NCBI RefSeq assembly: GCF_022489035.1
Contig: NZ_JAKVTV010000001.1
Location: 124,001 to 188,000 of the forward strand
Origin: Christiangramia lutea
GTDB taxonomy: Bacteria; Bacteroidota; Bacteroidia; Flavobacteriales; Flavobacteriaceae
DNA length: 64,000 bases
Direction of reading: 5' to 3'
Part shown: piece after piece, positions 1-9,100 of the stretch
Layout: each line of letters starts with the position of its first letter
Position numbering within the stretch: position 1 is the first letter of the stretch
Notes under the pieces: generated by a model
What the model saw: the letters and a program-made list of their open reading frames with translations, nothing else
Database searches by the model: none
Told to the model about the DNA's origin: nothing
Position numbers and translations under genes: made by a program

Positions 1-542
1 TCTTAAAGTTGACATATATAATATTTAAGTTGTGTTTTCGTCTTAATCACTCTTCTAAAAAATAATAGAAAGCCGTCGATCAAATAGTTAGACGGCTTGA
101 AGGTGCGAATATAGGATTTCTACATTGAAAATTTGAAAATTTAAAGCTTAAAAATTGCTAAAATTTTATTTTACCCCTATTTAAAAGGGGTATCCTCAAA
201 ATTTAACTCCTTTTTATAATTTCACACCCCTATTTATAAAGGGGTTTAAGATTAAATTAATATTTAACCAAAAAATCCTCTTCAGCTTTACCTTTATATA
301 AAATCTACTAATGGGTAATCTGAGTTTAAGGTTGGAAGCTAAACCATATAACAGGCTTCGATAAATCAACTCAGGGATTATACCAGCTGAAGGGCCAGAG
401 ATCTATATCAAAGTCAGATAATATTAAGGTTACCGGAAAAAATTTATTTAAACAGTGGAATCTTGTTCGGTGTGAGCTTATATTTAAACCTAAGATGATA
501 TTAAAATTAAGGGCCGTCGATAAAAAGCTTTAATTTTTAAGA
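1..542. other. gene-free AT-rich stretch with small palindromes
   Basis: I see no credible coding region here. It holds an 8-bp perfect stem at 70-98 (AAGCCGTC / GACGGCTT) that is followed by a T-rich run on the minus strand, so it could terminate minus-strand transcription. It also holds two near-identical palindromes at 172-192 and 226-245, both of the form ACCCC-TATTTA-GGGGT. The rest has no recognisable signal. Confidence 0.5.
70..98 (-). terminator. possible intrinsic terminator
   Basis: The stem AAGCCGTC/GACGGCTT has a 13-nt loop and is followed on the minus strand by a T-rich tract. It lies about 445 bp beyond the antiporter stop, so it may belong to another transcript. This is a weak call. 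Confidence 0.35.
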
Positions 543-1487
543 TTATATAAAAGCCAGTAAGATAAAGACTGAATAACCCGCCAGTAAAACAAAGCCTTCT
601 TTGCGTCCCATCTCAGAATATTTTGGGATAAGCAACATTGGTAACAAAATAAAGGCCATACCCAGCATCCAAAACATATCGTTGCTAAGTATTTTAGAGG
701 ATTGAACTACCACAGGCTTTATTAACGCTGTAAGACCTAGAACCGAGGCGATATTGAAAATATTAGATCCTATAAGATTTCCTAAAGATATTGCCTTTTC
801 CTTTTTTATTGCCGCGATCAATGAAGCTGCAAGTTCAGGAACACTTGTCCCAACCGCAATTACAGTAACAGAAACCACCCGCTCACTAATACCTAGTTGG
901 GTAGCAAGATCTACCGCACCTTTAACTAAAAGCTCAGAACCTCCCCAAAGCGCAAAGATCCCAATTATTAACCATATGGACATTTTAAAACCGGTAACTT
1001 CCCGAAGTGATTCATCCACTTCCTCTGCGATTACATTATCTTTCCTTCTGGAACGTTTAATTAAAATAAATAGATAGACCACCAATCCTAAAAGCAAAGC
1101 ACCGCCTTCAATCCTTGTGAGTGTATTATTACTTAAAAGGAAAAAATAAAGAACAATGGAAAACACCATCATTATGGGCCAGTTAATTCGGTAAAAGTCA
1201 CGATCTACCATAAGTGGCGAAACCATGGCCGTTATGCCAAGCACCAAACCTATATTCGCGATATTAGAACCAATCACATTCCCCAAGGAAATATCTGAGA
1301 ATCCATCAATAGCTGCCTGAAGACTAACCAGTAATTCTGGCGCCGAGGTAGCAAATGATACTACGGTCAATCCAATCACCATCCTGGAAATGTTCAATTT
1401 CAAGGATAAAGCTACTGATGACCTCACCAGGAACTCCCCTCCTATTACCAGCAACACAAAGCCAACGAGTAGATAAACAATGCTCAT
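543..1487 (-). CDS. calcium/sodium antiporter (CaCA/YrbG family)
   Basis: This is a 314-aa inner-membrane cation exchanger that is predicted to move Ca2+ against Na+ (family knowledge). The sequence shows two inverted alpha-repeat halves. The first has TSAPELL near residues 47-53 and GNVIGSNIANIG near 69-80; the second has TSVPELAASL near 213 and GNLIGSNIFNIASVLG near 235-250. These are the ion-binding signatures of the CaCA superfamily. About ten hydrophobic segments surround a charged cytoplasmic loop (RRKDNVIAEEVDE). The length is normal for YrbG-type proteins. It is transcribed away from the blaI-like gene and has no operon partner. The substrate preference cannot be decided from sequence. 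Confidence 0.9.
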   Translation of the reverse strand: MSIVYLLVGFVLLVIGGEFLVRSSVALSLKLNISRMVIGLTVVSFATSAPELLVSLQAAIDGFSDISLGNVIGSNIANIGLVLGITAMVSPLMVDRDFYRINWPIMMVFSIVLYFFLLSNNTLTRIEGGALLLGLVVYLFILIKRSRRKDNVIAEEVDESLREVTGFKMSIWLIIGIFALWGGSELLVKGAVDLATQLGISERVVSVTVIAVGTSVPELAASLIAAIKKEKAISLGNLIGSNIFNIASVLGLTALIKPVVVQSSKILSNDMFWMLGMAFILLPMLLIPKYSEMGRKEGFVLLAGYSVFILLAFI

Positions 1488-1545
1488 AAAACAAATTTTG
1501 GCGAAGATAGAAGAAATGCCTTAAAAATCAGCGAGATTAAAAAAC

Positions 1546-1571
1546 AACTACTTTTATAGTTTATCAACTAT
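1546..1571. promoter_or_regulatory. candidate BlaI-family operator (overlapping dyads)
   Basis: A perfect dyad ATAGTT-TATC-AACTAT lies at 1556-1571, and an overlapping dyad AACTA...TAGTT lies at 1546-1561. They end 10 bp upstream of a TATATTTG -7 box, which is where a self-repressing BlaI/MecI regulator would bind. The assignment is inference from position and symmetry. Confidence 0.45.
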
Positions 1572-1580
1572 TTTTTTCGT

Positions 1581-1588
1581 TATATTTG
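1581..1588 (+). promoter_or_regulatory. Bacteroidota -7 box for the blaI/M56 operon
   Basis: TATATTTG matches the TAnnTTTG consensus and sits 28 bp before the ATG of the BlaI-like gene. Confidence 0.55.
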
Positions 1589-1616
1589 AAAATAATTAGA
1601 CAGAAAGTATATTTCC

Positions 1617-1979
1617 ATGGAAAAACTTACCAATAAAGAAGAGGAGATCATGCGAGTCCTTTGGGAGCTCGAAAAAGCCTTCGTGAAGGAGGTTCTGCCA
1701 GAATTAAAGGATCAAAAGCTACATTACAACACAGTTTCCACGATCATAAGAAATCTCGAAGAGAAAGGTTATGTATCCCATAAAGCTTTCGGAAATACAC
1801 ATCAATATTTTCCGCTGGTAAGCAAAGAGAAATACCGGAAGCAATTCATGAATATGGCCACTAAAAGATTCTTTGATAATTCTTTTAAAAATGTAGTCTC
1901 CTATTTCGCCAAGGAAGAAAAGATAAGTGCAGATGAACTAAGGGAGATACTGGATATTATCGAAAAAGGAAAAAAATAA
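1617..1979 (+). CDS. BlaI/MecI/CopY family transcriptional repressor
   Basis: This 120-aa winged-helix repressor has the family-typical opening (LTNKEEEIMRVLWELEKAFVKEV) and the motif YNTVSTIIRNLEEKGYVSHKAFG, which is the recognition helix and wing. The C-terminal half would mediate dimerisation and be cleaved by the partner protease in the BlaR1 paradigm. Its stop codon overlaps the ATG of the M56 gene (TAATG), so the two are translationally coupled. A dyad just upstream of the -7 box suggests autorepression. No beta-lactamase gene is adjacent, so the target regulon is unknown. Confidence 0.9.
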   Translation: MEKLTNKEEEIMRVLWELEKAFVKEVLPELKDQKLHYNTVSTIIRNLEEKGYVSHKAFGNTHQYFPLVSKEKYRKQFMNMATKRFFDNSFKNVVSYFAKEEKISADELREILDIIEKGKK

Positions 1980-4009
1980 TGGAAAGCTTGCTCATATATT
2001 TTTTTAAAGCCTCTGCCCTGCTCTCGATCTTTTATCTGAGTTATGTTTTACTGCTAAAAAGAGAAACTTCTTTTCAGTTAAATAGAAAATTCCTTTTATC
2101 AGGATTGCTTTTTTCAGCGATACTCCCTTTAATCTATTTTACTAAGAAAGTCTATATCGAGGCCAGCCCTAGTAACTATAATTTTATCACAGAAACTGGG
2201 GTGAGCAATCAAATACCTGTGGAAAATACGATTGACTGGTGGCAAATTGGCGGAATTACTTATATGGTAATTACAGTTTTTTTTCTACTTAGACTTTTCC
2301 TTCAATTTGGCTCTGTTCTCAAAATAATTTTATCGCATAAGTTTGAAAATAAAGCTGGCATTAATTATTTAAAAACTTCAGATACTAAATTACCGTTTTC
2401 GTTTTTTAATTACGTGGTCTTTAATCCGGAAAAACATTCAATTAAGGACCTGGAACTAATTCTTGAACATGAGAAAGTTCATGCCAGGCAGTTTCATTCA
2501 GCAGATATTTTATTTGTGAACTTAGCAACTTGCATTATATGGTTCAACCCCTTAGTATGGCTTTATAAAAAAGCTATTGAACAGAACCTGGAATTCATAG
2601 CAGACCGCGAAACGGTTAACAATAATGCCGATTTAAAGCAATACCAGCATGCGCTGGTACAAGTTTCAATAGCCGATTTTACTCCGGCACTCACTAATCA
2701 TTTTTATAAATCATTTATCAAAAAACGAATTCTTATGTTAAACAAAAAATCATCAACACAAAGTCCGGCATGGAAGTTAGGCCTGGTTATGCCCCTAATC
2801 CTTGCTTTCATGCTACTTTTTAATGTTAGAACCGAAGCACAGGTAGTTGAGACCAAGGAGACCAAAAACATCAAAGAAGCGCCTGCTCCTGAAAGGGTTG
2901 AGGAATTAGAAATTGAGGAAGTAATCGAACTCGATGACGAGCTTGCAACAAATGAAGAAGTTAATATAGAAATTAAAGAAGCTCCTCAGGAAAACTGGAT
3001 CCTTAGAAAATCTCCAAGATCTGAAAATCCTTCAGCCAACTTAGGTAAGGATCTGCTCTACGTTCTAAATGGAAAAAGCTATAAGGCTAGAAAATTAAAA
3101 GGAAAATACATCGCTTTGGAAAGTAGACCAAAGATACTAACCGGTGAAAAAGCGGTCTCCCAGTATGGTGATAATGCTGAAAATGGTGCTATCATTATTC
3201 CGAAGGCAGATATAATCAGGAATTTTGATAAGGTTATGGACGAAGCTGAGGGAAGGACCGAGTTCTCAGGAAGATATATCATGGTAGATGAATATGGAAA
3301 ACCAAATTATGTAAGGCTTAATTCTTCTACTAGTGCTCCTCGGCAACAAAGGATATTCCAGGGAGGAAATCACGCCCAGGTCAGAGTCTCCCCCGCAATG
3401 AATAATCACTATGTAGTAAGGAGTTCGAGCCCGAAATGGAATTCAGATAAAAATATTGTGTATGAATTCAAAACAGATGGTAAAAAGAATGGTAAGAACA
3501 AAAATAAGGTCAGGGTTCGTAGAATTTCCAATGACTCAAATAAGATAAGTATTAATACACAGGAAGCAGAGCCTATTTACGTGGTTGACGAAGAGATCCA
3601 AACTAAAGATTATATCCAACTAATCGAGCCTGAAGAAATTGCTTCTATAAATGTTCTTAAGGGTGGAATGGCGATCAAGGAATATGGAAATAAAGCTAAG
3701 AATGGAGTGATTATAATAAAGACCAAGGAATTCTCGGGAGAAAGCAAAGCAGCGATTTTTCAGATTAAAAATTCTTTTACTCCAGAACAGATCGAAGCAC
3801 TAAAGAATGAGGTTAAAGCCAAAACCCAATATACCCTTGAACTTAAGGACATCAAAAGAAATGAAGATGGCATTATAACCAACATTAATGTGAGGTTTTA
3901 TAATAGTAAAAGCATGGTTAATTCCCAATATAACAACGAGAATGGGATACCAGATATTCTTGTAGGCTTAAGACCAGGGGGTGGACTTACAATTTCAGCC
4001 TCGGAATAA
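1979..4009 (+). CDS. M56 family metallopeptidase (BlaR1-like sensor) with plug-like C-terminal segments
   Basis: This 676-aa membrane protein pairs with the upstream repressor. Hydrophobic segments fill roughly residues 1-125. The zinc motif HEKVH is at residues 164-168, followed by a further hydrophobic segment (ILFVNLATCIIWFNPLVW) and ENLEFIADRE-type helices that are usual in M56 proteases; a last TM segment is near residue 265. The long periplasmic C-terminus has two SusC plug-like stretches, one around residues 360-410 (VLNGKSYK...YGDNAENGAIII) and one around 525-580 (YVVDEEIQ...INVLKGGMAIKEYG...NGVIIIKTK). By family logic a periplasmic signal triggers cleavage of the repressor. The ligand is unknown. 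An intrinsic terminator follows directly. Confidence 0.85.
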   Translation: MESLLIYFFKASALLSIFYLSYVLLLKRETSFQLNRKFLLSGLLFSAILPLIYFTKKVYIEASPSNYNFITETGVSNQIPVENTIDWWQIGGITYMVITVFFLLRLFLQFGSVLKIILSHKFENKAGINYLKTSDTKLPFSFFNYVVFNPEKHSIKDLELILEHEKVHARQFHSADILFVNLATCIIWFNPLVWLYKKAIEQNLEFIADRETVNNNADLKQYQHALVQVSIADFTPALTNHFYKSFIKKRILMLNKKSSTQSPAWKLGLVMPLILAFMLLFNVRTEAQVVETKETKNIKEAPAPERVEELEIEEVIELDDELATNEEVNIEIKEAPQENWILRKSPRSENPSANLGKDLLYVLNGKSYKARKLKGKYIALESRPKILTGEKAVSQYGDNAENGAIIIPKADIIRNFDKVMDEAEGRTEFSGRYIMVDEYGKPNYVRLNSSTSAPRQQRIFQGGNHAQVRVSPAMNNHYVVRSSSPKWNSDKNIVYEFKTDGKKNGKNKNKVRVRRISNDSNKISINTQEAEPIYVVDEEIQTKDYIQLIEPEEIASINVLKGGMAIKEYGNKAKNGVIIIKTKEFSGESKAAIFQIKNSFTPEQIEALKNEVKAKTQYTLELKDIKRNEDGIITNINVRFYNSKSMVNSQYNNENGIPDILVGLRPGGGLTISASE

Positions 4010-4033
4010 TAAAAAATTTGAATGCCATTAAAA

Positions 4034-4065
4034 AACCTGTCAATCTTATAGTTGACAGGTTTTTT
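4034..4065 (+). terminator. intrinsic terminator after M56 gene
   Basis: The stem AACCTGTCAA/TTGACAGGTT is followed by a T run. It separates the blaI-M56 operon from the small gene downstream. Confidence 0.85.
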
Positions 4066-4076
4066 GATACTTTCTT

Positions 4077-4084
4077 TATCTTTG
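4077..4084 (+). promoter_or_regulatory. -7 box for small ORF
   Basis: TATCTTTG lies 17 bp before an ATG at 4102. A TTG about 22 bp upstream (4052-4054) could serve as the -33 element. Confidence 0.5.
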
Positions 4085-4101
4085 GTTTAAATCAACCAAC
4101 C

Positions 4102-4254
4102 ATGAAAAAGAAATTTTTTAAATTTTTATCCAAGTTGAATAAGAAGTTTTTACCGAGTTATTCTAAACAGAAATTGGATCTACGAAAAGCCAGCAAAATT
4201 CAAATGGCTCTTATAGGCTGGAAACTTTGGGTTACCAAAAATTCGCTGGATTAG
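4102..4254 (+). CDS. small basic hypothetical protein (50 aa)
   Basis: This short reading frame is rich in Lys and Phe, beginning MKKKFFKFLSKLNKKF and ending in a possible amphipathic helix (IQMALIGWKLWVTKNSLD). I start it at the ATG at 4102 because upstream in-frame sequence runs through the terminator stem at 4034-4065 and a -7 box sits at 4077. Its stop overlaps the convergent apt stop by a few bases. I do not recognise the family. The strongly cationic composition could suit nucleic-acid or membrane contact, but that is speculation. Confidence 0.55.
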   Translation: MKKKFFKFLSKLNKKFLPSYSKQKLDLRKASKIQMALIGWKLWVTKNSLD

Positions 4255-4766
4255 GAATACTTTATTAAGGACGACACATCGTATTTTGAAATCCTATCGG
4301 CCCCTTTAAGAAAACCTAGCTCCACGAGAAAATTACATTGCACAATTTCTCCTCCGCATTTTTCTATCAGCTTACAGGTAGCTGCAGCAGTACCCCCTGT
4401 GGCCAGTACATCATCGTGAAGCAAAATCTTTTCTCCTTTTTTAATAGCATCTTCGTGTATTTCCAGTGTATCGCTTCCATATTCCAGTTCATAATTCTCA
4501 GAGTGGGTCCTATGGGGTAATTTTCCGGGTTTACGAACCGGAATAAATCCCGCATTAAGCTTATCAGCCAGAAGAGTGGCAAAGAAAAATCCTCTTGACT
4601 CTATACCTACGACCTTATCAATATTCGTGTGTGGCAAGTTATCTATAAACATTCCCACCGCAAGTTGCATCGCTTTTGGATCAAGCAAAAGTGGAGTTAT
4701 ATCCTTATAACTAACACCTTTCTTTGGAAAATCCTGTACGTCCCTTATGAATGATTCTAATTCCAT
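4251..4766 (-). CDS. apt: adenine phosphoribosyltransferase
   Basis: This 171-aa purine salvage enzyme converts adenine and PRPP to AMP in the cytoplasm. The type I PRTase PRPP-binding loop is visible as ILLHDDVLATGGTAAA near residues 113-128. The family opening FPKKGVSYKDITPLL near residues 14-28 and the GIESRGFFFA segment near 53-62 are characteristic of Apt. The length is normal. It follows the DUF2461 gene by 9 bp and is probably co-transcribed with it. Confidence 0.95.
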   Translation of the reverse strand: MELESFIRDVQDFPKKGVSYKDITPLLLDPKAMQLAVGMFIDNLPHTNIDKVVGIESRGFFFATLLADKLNAGFIPVRKPGKLPHRTHSENYELEYGSDTLEIHEDAIKKGEKILLHDDVLATGGTAAATCKLIEKCGGEIVQCNFLVELGFLKGADRISKYDVSSLIKYS

Positions 4767-4775
4767 GTTTTTATT

Positions 4776-5429
4776 TTAAACAGTTATCGCGTGATTCAGA
4801 TAATTTCTGAATGGTAACATTTTTTTATAAATATCAACCAGCTTTTCCTGAAAATCATCTTCCATGATCTCTTTTTGGGTAAGTTCATGCATCACCGCAA
4901 AGCTTTTATTTCTAAGAAGATCTATGTGCTCATGGTCTTGAGAATATCCTTTAGGGGCAGTCTTTAATTTTTCTTCTTCCATGAGTCCCCCAAAGGTTTC
5001 CTTAAAAGACTTTTCTCTCAGAATCTTTTTAAATTCATTTCCATTATAATCTATTGCCGCCCTAATACTGTCCAGAATCTGCTTTTTCGGTTTATAGAAT
5101 CCTCCGGCTACAAAACTACCATTGATACCAATATGAATGTAAAAGTCACCTTTGCCCTTTTCCTTATCCAGGCCTGCACCGAAATGATCTTTGTAAATGG
5201 GTTTATCAGGATGAAACAGTAAATTATTATTGATGCGGTTTATAGCCTGTTTCCCGGTAGTTGGGGAATAATCTGGATCTACAGCTGCCAGTTTTATATC
5301 CATTTCATTCAGCCACTTAATATAAAAATCCCTCACCTCGTGGTATTGTTTTCTGTGCTCGTCCATCCACTCTTTATGGTTATTCTTATTGAGGTTTCTT
5401 AGAAACTGAAATAACTTGTTGAAGCTCAT
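4776..5429 (-). CDS. DUF2461 domain-containing protein
   Basis: This 217-aa protein has the DUF2461/TIGR02453 pattern: FLRNLNKNNHKEWMDEHRKQY near residues 9-29, then RINNNLLFHPDKPIYKDHFGAG near 64-85 and GSFVAGGFYKPKK near 109-121. The family is widespread in Bacteroidota and fungi and has no established biochemical function. No signal peptide is seen, so it is probably cytoplasmic. It is the upstream gene of a likely two-gene unit with apt. Confidence 0.85.
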   Translation of the reverse strand: MSFNKLFQFLRNLNKNNHKEWMDEHRKQYHEVRDFYIKWLNEMDIKLAAVDPDYSPTTGKQAINRINNNLLFHPDKPIYKDHFGAGLDKEKGKGDFYIHIGINGSFVAGGFYKPKKQILDSIRAAIDYNGNEFKKILREKSFKETFGGLMEEEKLKTAPKGYSQDHEHIDLLRNKSFAVMHELTQKEIMEDDFQEKLVDIYKKMLPFRNYLNHAITV

Positions 5430-5619
5430 ATTTTTCTTTTAAAGATATTAAACGGATAAGAAAGGTAATATTCCACACCGTAATTAGGAATAATTCAAAA
5501 CCCTAAAATATCATAAACTTTTATTAATCAACGTTTTGCATTCATGTAAAAATCATTTGAGTTAATCCCAAAACTCATTTCAGGGTATATTTAATTGCTT
5601 AACCACTAAATTTAAGGCT

Positions 5620-5958
5620 ATGAGTTATAAAAAACTGGGAGAAGACGTCTATCTTCCGAAACAGCAAGGAAAACCTCTTCAGAATATTAGGGATATCAAA
5701 TTCAATTATTATTTATCTAGCAGGATCGATGGTGCAAAAATATACCTTGATATCACCTCAAAAATTTTTGGATCTGGTAATACATATATCAGAAAATCCT
5801 GCTATAGGGTGAACTTAGGAGAAATGGAAGATTGTGTAAAAAGAAATATAAAGGAGCATATGTTACATTTAGGTATTCCCCCAAACTTTATTCCTAAATC
5901 GTTGAAGAATGTGAAGAAAATTAAAAACCAAAACCTGTATTCAGAGAAATCATTTTAA
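5620..5958 (+). CDS. hypothetical protein (112 aa)
   Basis: I do not recognise this family. The protein is basic and soluble-looking, with no signal peptide or TM segment. The centre (YYLSSRIDGAKIYLDITSKIF) alternates polar and hydrophobic residues as in beta strands. It is a single-gene unit closed by a strong terminator at 5986-6014. The coding call rests on the open frame, the ATG start and the terminator placed just after it. Confidence 0.6.
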   Translation: MSYKKLGEDVYLPKQQGKPLQNIRDIKFNYYLSSRIDGAKIYLDITSKIFGSGNTYIRKSCYRVNLGEMEDCVKRNIKEHMLHLGIPPNFIPKSLKNVKKIKNQNLYSEKSF

Positions 5959-5985
5959 AGCATTTTTTTCATACTTCTCCAGATG

Positions 5986-6014
5986 AACCCTGCTATTTTC
6001 AGCAGGGTTTTTTT
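5986..6014 (+). terminator. intrinsic terminator
   Basis: The stem AACCCTGCT/AGCAGGGTT with a 6-nt loop is followed by seven Ts. It ends the 112-aa gene's transcript before the TonB receptor promoter. Confidence 0.9.
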
Positions 6015-6143
6015 GTTGAATTAAATCTATACAAAAAAATAACTTTTTAAATAAATTCTAAAAACCTGTATTTCATTAATTTATGTTTTAAAAATTGAAA
6101 CTAATAACTCAAAAATTTAATATTACACTTAAATAGGAAATAG

Positions 6144-6152
6144 TACTTTTGC
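6144..6152 (+). promoter_or_regulatory. -7 box of TonB receptor gene
   Basis: TACTTTTGC fits TAnnTTTGC. It overlaps an upstream TTG codon at 6149, so that codon cannot be in the mRNA leader, and this supports the ATG at 6191 as the true start. Confidence 0.65.
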
Positions 6153-6190
6153 AGAAATTTAAGATTAACTTAACACAACACAAATCAAAC

Positions 6191-9100
6191 ATGAAAAGAT
6201 TATTACTGCTATTTACAGTAGCATTACTTACAGGATTAACCGCTACTGCTCAGGTAACGACAGCAGAGATTAGTGGAGATGTTTTTTATGAGGGCAGCAC
6301 CCCTCTTCCCGGAGCTAATGTTACCGCAGTGCATACCCCAACAGGAACTACATACGGAGCTGTTACTAATTTTGATGGAGGATTCAACCTTTTAAATCTT
6401 AGGGTTGGTGGTCCATACAAGATTTCTGTTAGTTACGTAGGATTTAAAACTTCAGTAATTGAAGGTATTAATCTTAATCTTGGACAAACTTTCAATGTGG
6501 AAGTGGAGATGGTATCTGATGCTACTCAACTCGATGCAGTGGTTATCAATGCTACCAGAAACCAGATCATTAACAGTGATCGTACTGGTGCCGAAACCAA
6601 TATTGGAAGGAGAGAATTAAAATCTCTTCCAACTATTTCCAGGTCTGCTTCAGATTTTTATCGATTAGAACCTACTGCTTCAAGTAATGGGTCTTTTGGA
6701 GGAAGAAATGACCAATTCAACAACTTTAGCCTTGATGGATCTATCTTCAATAACCCATTCGGGTTGGATGCAGCTACTCCTGGAGGTCAAACCAATGCGC
6801 AGCCAATTTCGCTAGACGCGATAGACCAAATACAGGTTTCTACTGCTCCTTACGATGTTACCCAGGCTGGTTTTACTGGAGCTTCTGTAAATGCAGTTAC
6901 TAAAAGTGGTAGTAATGAAATTGAAGGTACCGTCTACGGATTCTACAGAAACGAAGAAATGACAGGTGATAAAGTGGGTGGTGATGATATAATCGTACCA
7001 GACCTTAAGCAGGCGCAATACGGATTCAGCATAGGAGCTCCAATTGTAAAAGACAAACTATTCATATTTGCCAATTTTGAAAAAGACGACCGTGAAGACC
7101 TTGGATCTAACTTTGTTGCCGGAAGACCTGGATTAACGGGAGCTAATGTTTCAAGAGTTTCTGCTGAAGACCTTGATTATGTGAGAACAGAACTGGCTAA
7201 CTTAGGATATGAGACAGGACCTTATGAAGGTTTTACACATGAAACTGCTTCCACAAAAGGTATTTTAAAACTTGACTGGAACATCAACCAGGATCATCGT
7301 TTGGCGTTCATCTATAACTTCATGGATGCATCCAGAGATCTTCCTGCTCACCCGGAAGCTGGTGGAAGAAGAGGACCAGACTTTACTACGCTTCAGTTCA
7401 GAAACTCTGGTTATACCATCAACAATAAGATCGACTCGTGGTTAGTTGAACTTAACTCTAATTTTGGAAACAACATATCGAATAAATTCCAGGCAGGTTA
7501 CACTTTCTTCGATGACAGCCGTGATCCTTTTTCTACTCCTGCCCCTGCAATGAGCATACAGGAAGACGGGACTCGTTATATTATTGTTGGGCACGAGCCA
7601 TTCTCGATCAATAACAGGTTAGAACAGAATGTTTACCAGATCACCAATAACCTAAACCTGGTATCTGGGAATCATACCTTTACATTTGGAGGTAGCTTTG
7701 AAAAATTCGAATTCGATAACTCTTTTAACCTTGGAGCTTATACCTATTTCAATGAAAATGGCGGAGTTGGTTTTTTTGCGCCAGATTTTGCAAGTGTAAG
7801 AACCAATCCTGCAAATCCAGGTGGAAGTTTCCAGGAGGCTATAGAAAACGGGCTTATTGCTGAATCATTAACGAATGCTCAAAACGTATTCGACATGAAT
7901 AATGAGAACGGCAGCTGGGCACTTGCCGAGACCAATGTTGGTCAGCTTGCATTTTATGCTCAGGATAGATGGAAGATCACTGATGACTTCACCTTCACTT
8001 ATGGTCTTCGGGTTGACAAACCGTTATATTTTGACACTCAGGAAAAGATCCAGGAGAATATCGACAGACTTGCTGGAGGAACTTTCCCTGATGGAGATTA
8101 CCAGCCAGGGATCACTTATTTTGATGAAAACGGCGACCCAACCAACCTTAGCAGTTTAGACCTTCCTTCTAAAGACCTACTTTGGTCTCCAAGACTTGGT
8201 TTCAACTGGGATGTTTTTGGAAATAACAAGTTGCAGGTTCGTGGAGGTACAGGGATCTTTACAGGTAGACTTCCATTCGTTTGGATTGGGAACCAGGTTG
8301 CCAACCCGGCATTCTATTTCTACCAGACTACTGCACCAGACTTCCAGTTCCCACAGGTTTGGAGAAACAGTTTAGGAGCAGATTATAGATTTGAAAATGG
8401 TCTTGTGGCTACTACAGATTTCATTTACACAAAGGATCTTAATGCGCAAATGGTAAGAAATTATGGTCTTGCTAATCCAACTGGAAATCTTAACGGTGTA
8501 GACAATAGACCAGTTTACCTTGACAGCGACAGAGCAGTTAACGAATTTGGTGGTATCACCAACGCTTATGTATTCACAAATACTGACGTAGGATATTCAT
8601 TCAACTGGTCTACGAAACTTGCTAAAAGTTTTGAAAATAATTTTTACGCCAGTATTGCTTACAATTACCTGAAAGCTGAAGATGCCAGCTCCATCGAAGC
8701 TGAAATTTCCAGTGATGCTTATGATCGTAATCCAGTACTTGGAAATACTAACGAAGCGGTTAGCACTCCATCCAGATATGGTGACAAGCACAGAATCGTT
8801 GGTCAGTTAAACAAGGAATTCAACTACGGAAAAGATAACAGATGGAGAACCTCTATTGGAGCATTCTATGAGTATGCTCAGGGAGGAAGATTCTCTTATA
8901 CTTATTCTGGGGATATCAACAATGACGGTTCTGGACTAAATGACCTTATTTATATCCCTACCCAGGAAGAACTTCAGCAATATACTTTCACAGGAACGCC
9001 TGAGGAACAGGAAACTCAGAGACAATCTCTGGAACAGTTCATTCAGCAAGATGATTATCTTAACGAAAACCGCGGGGATTATGCTGAAAAATACGGAATT

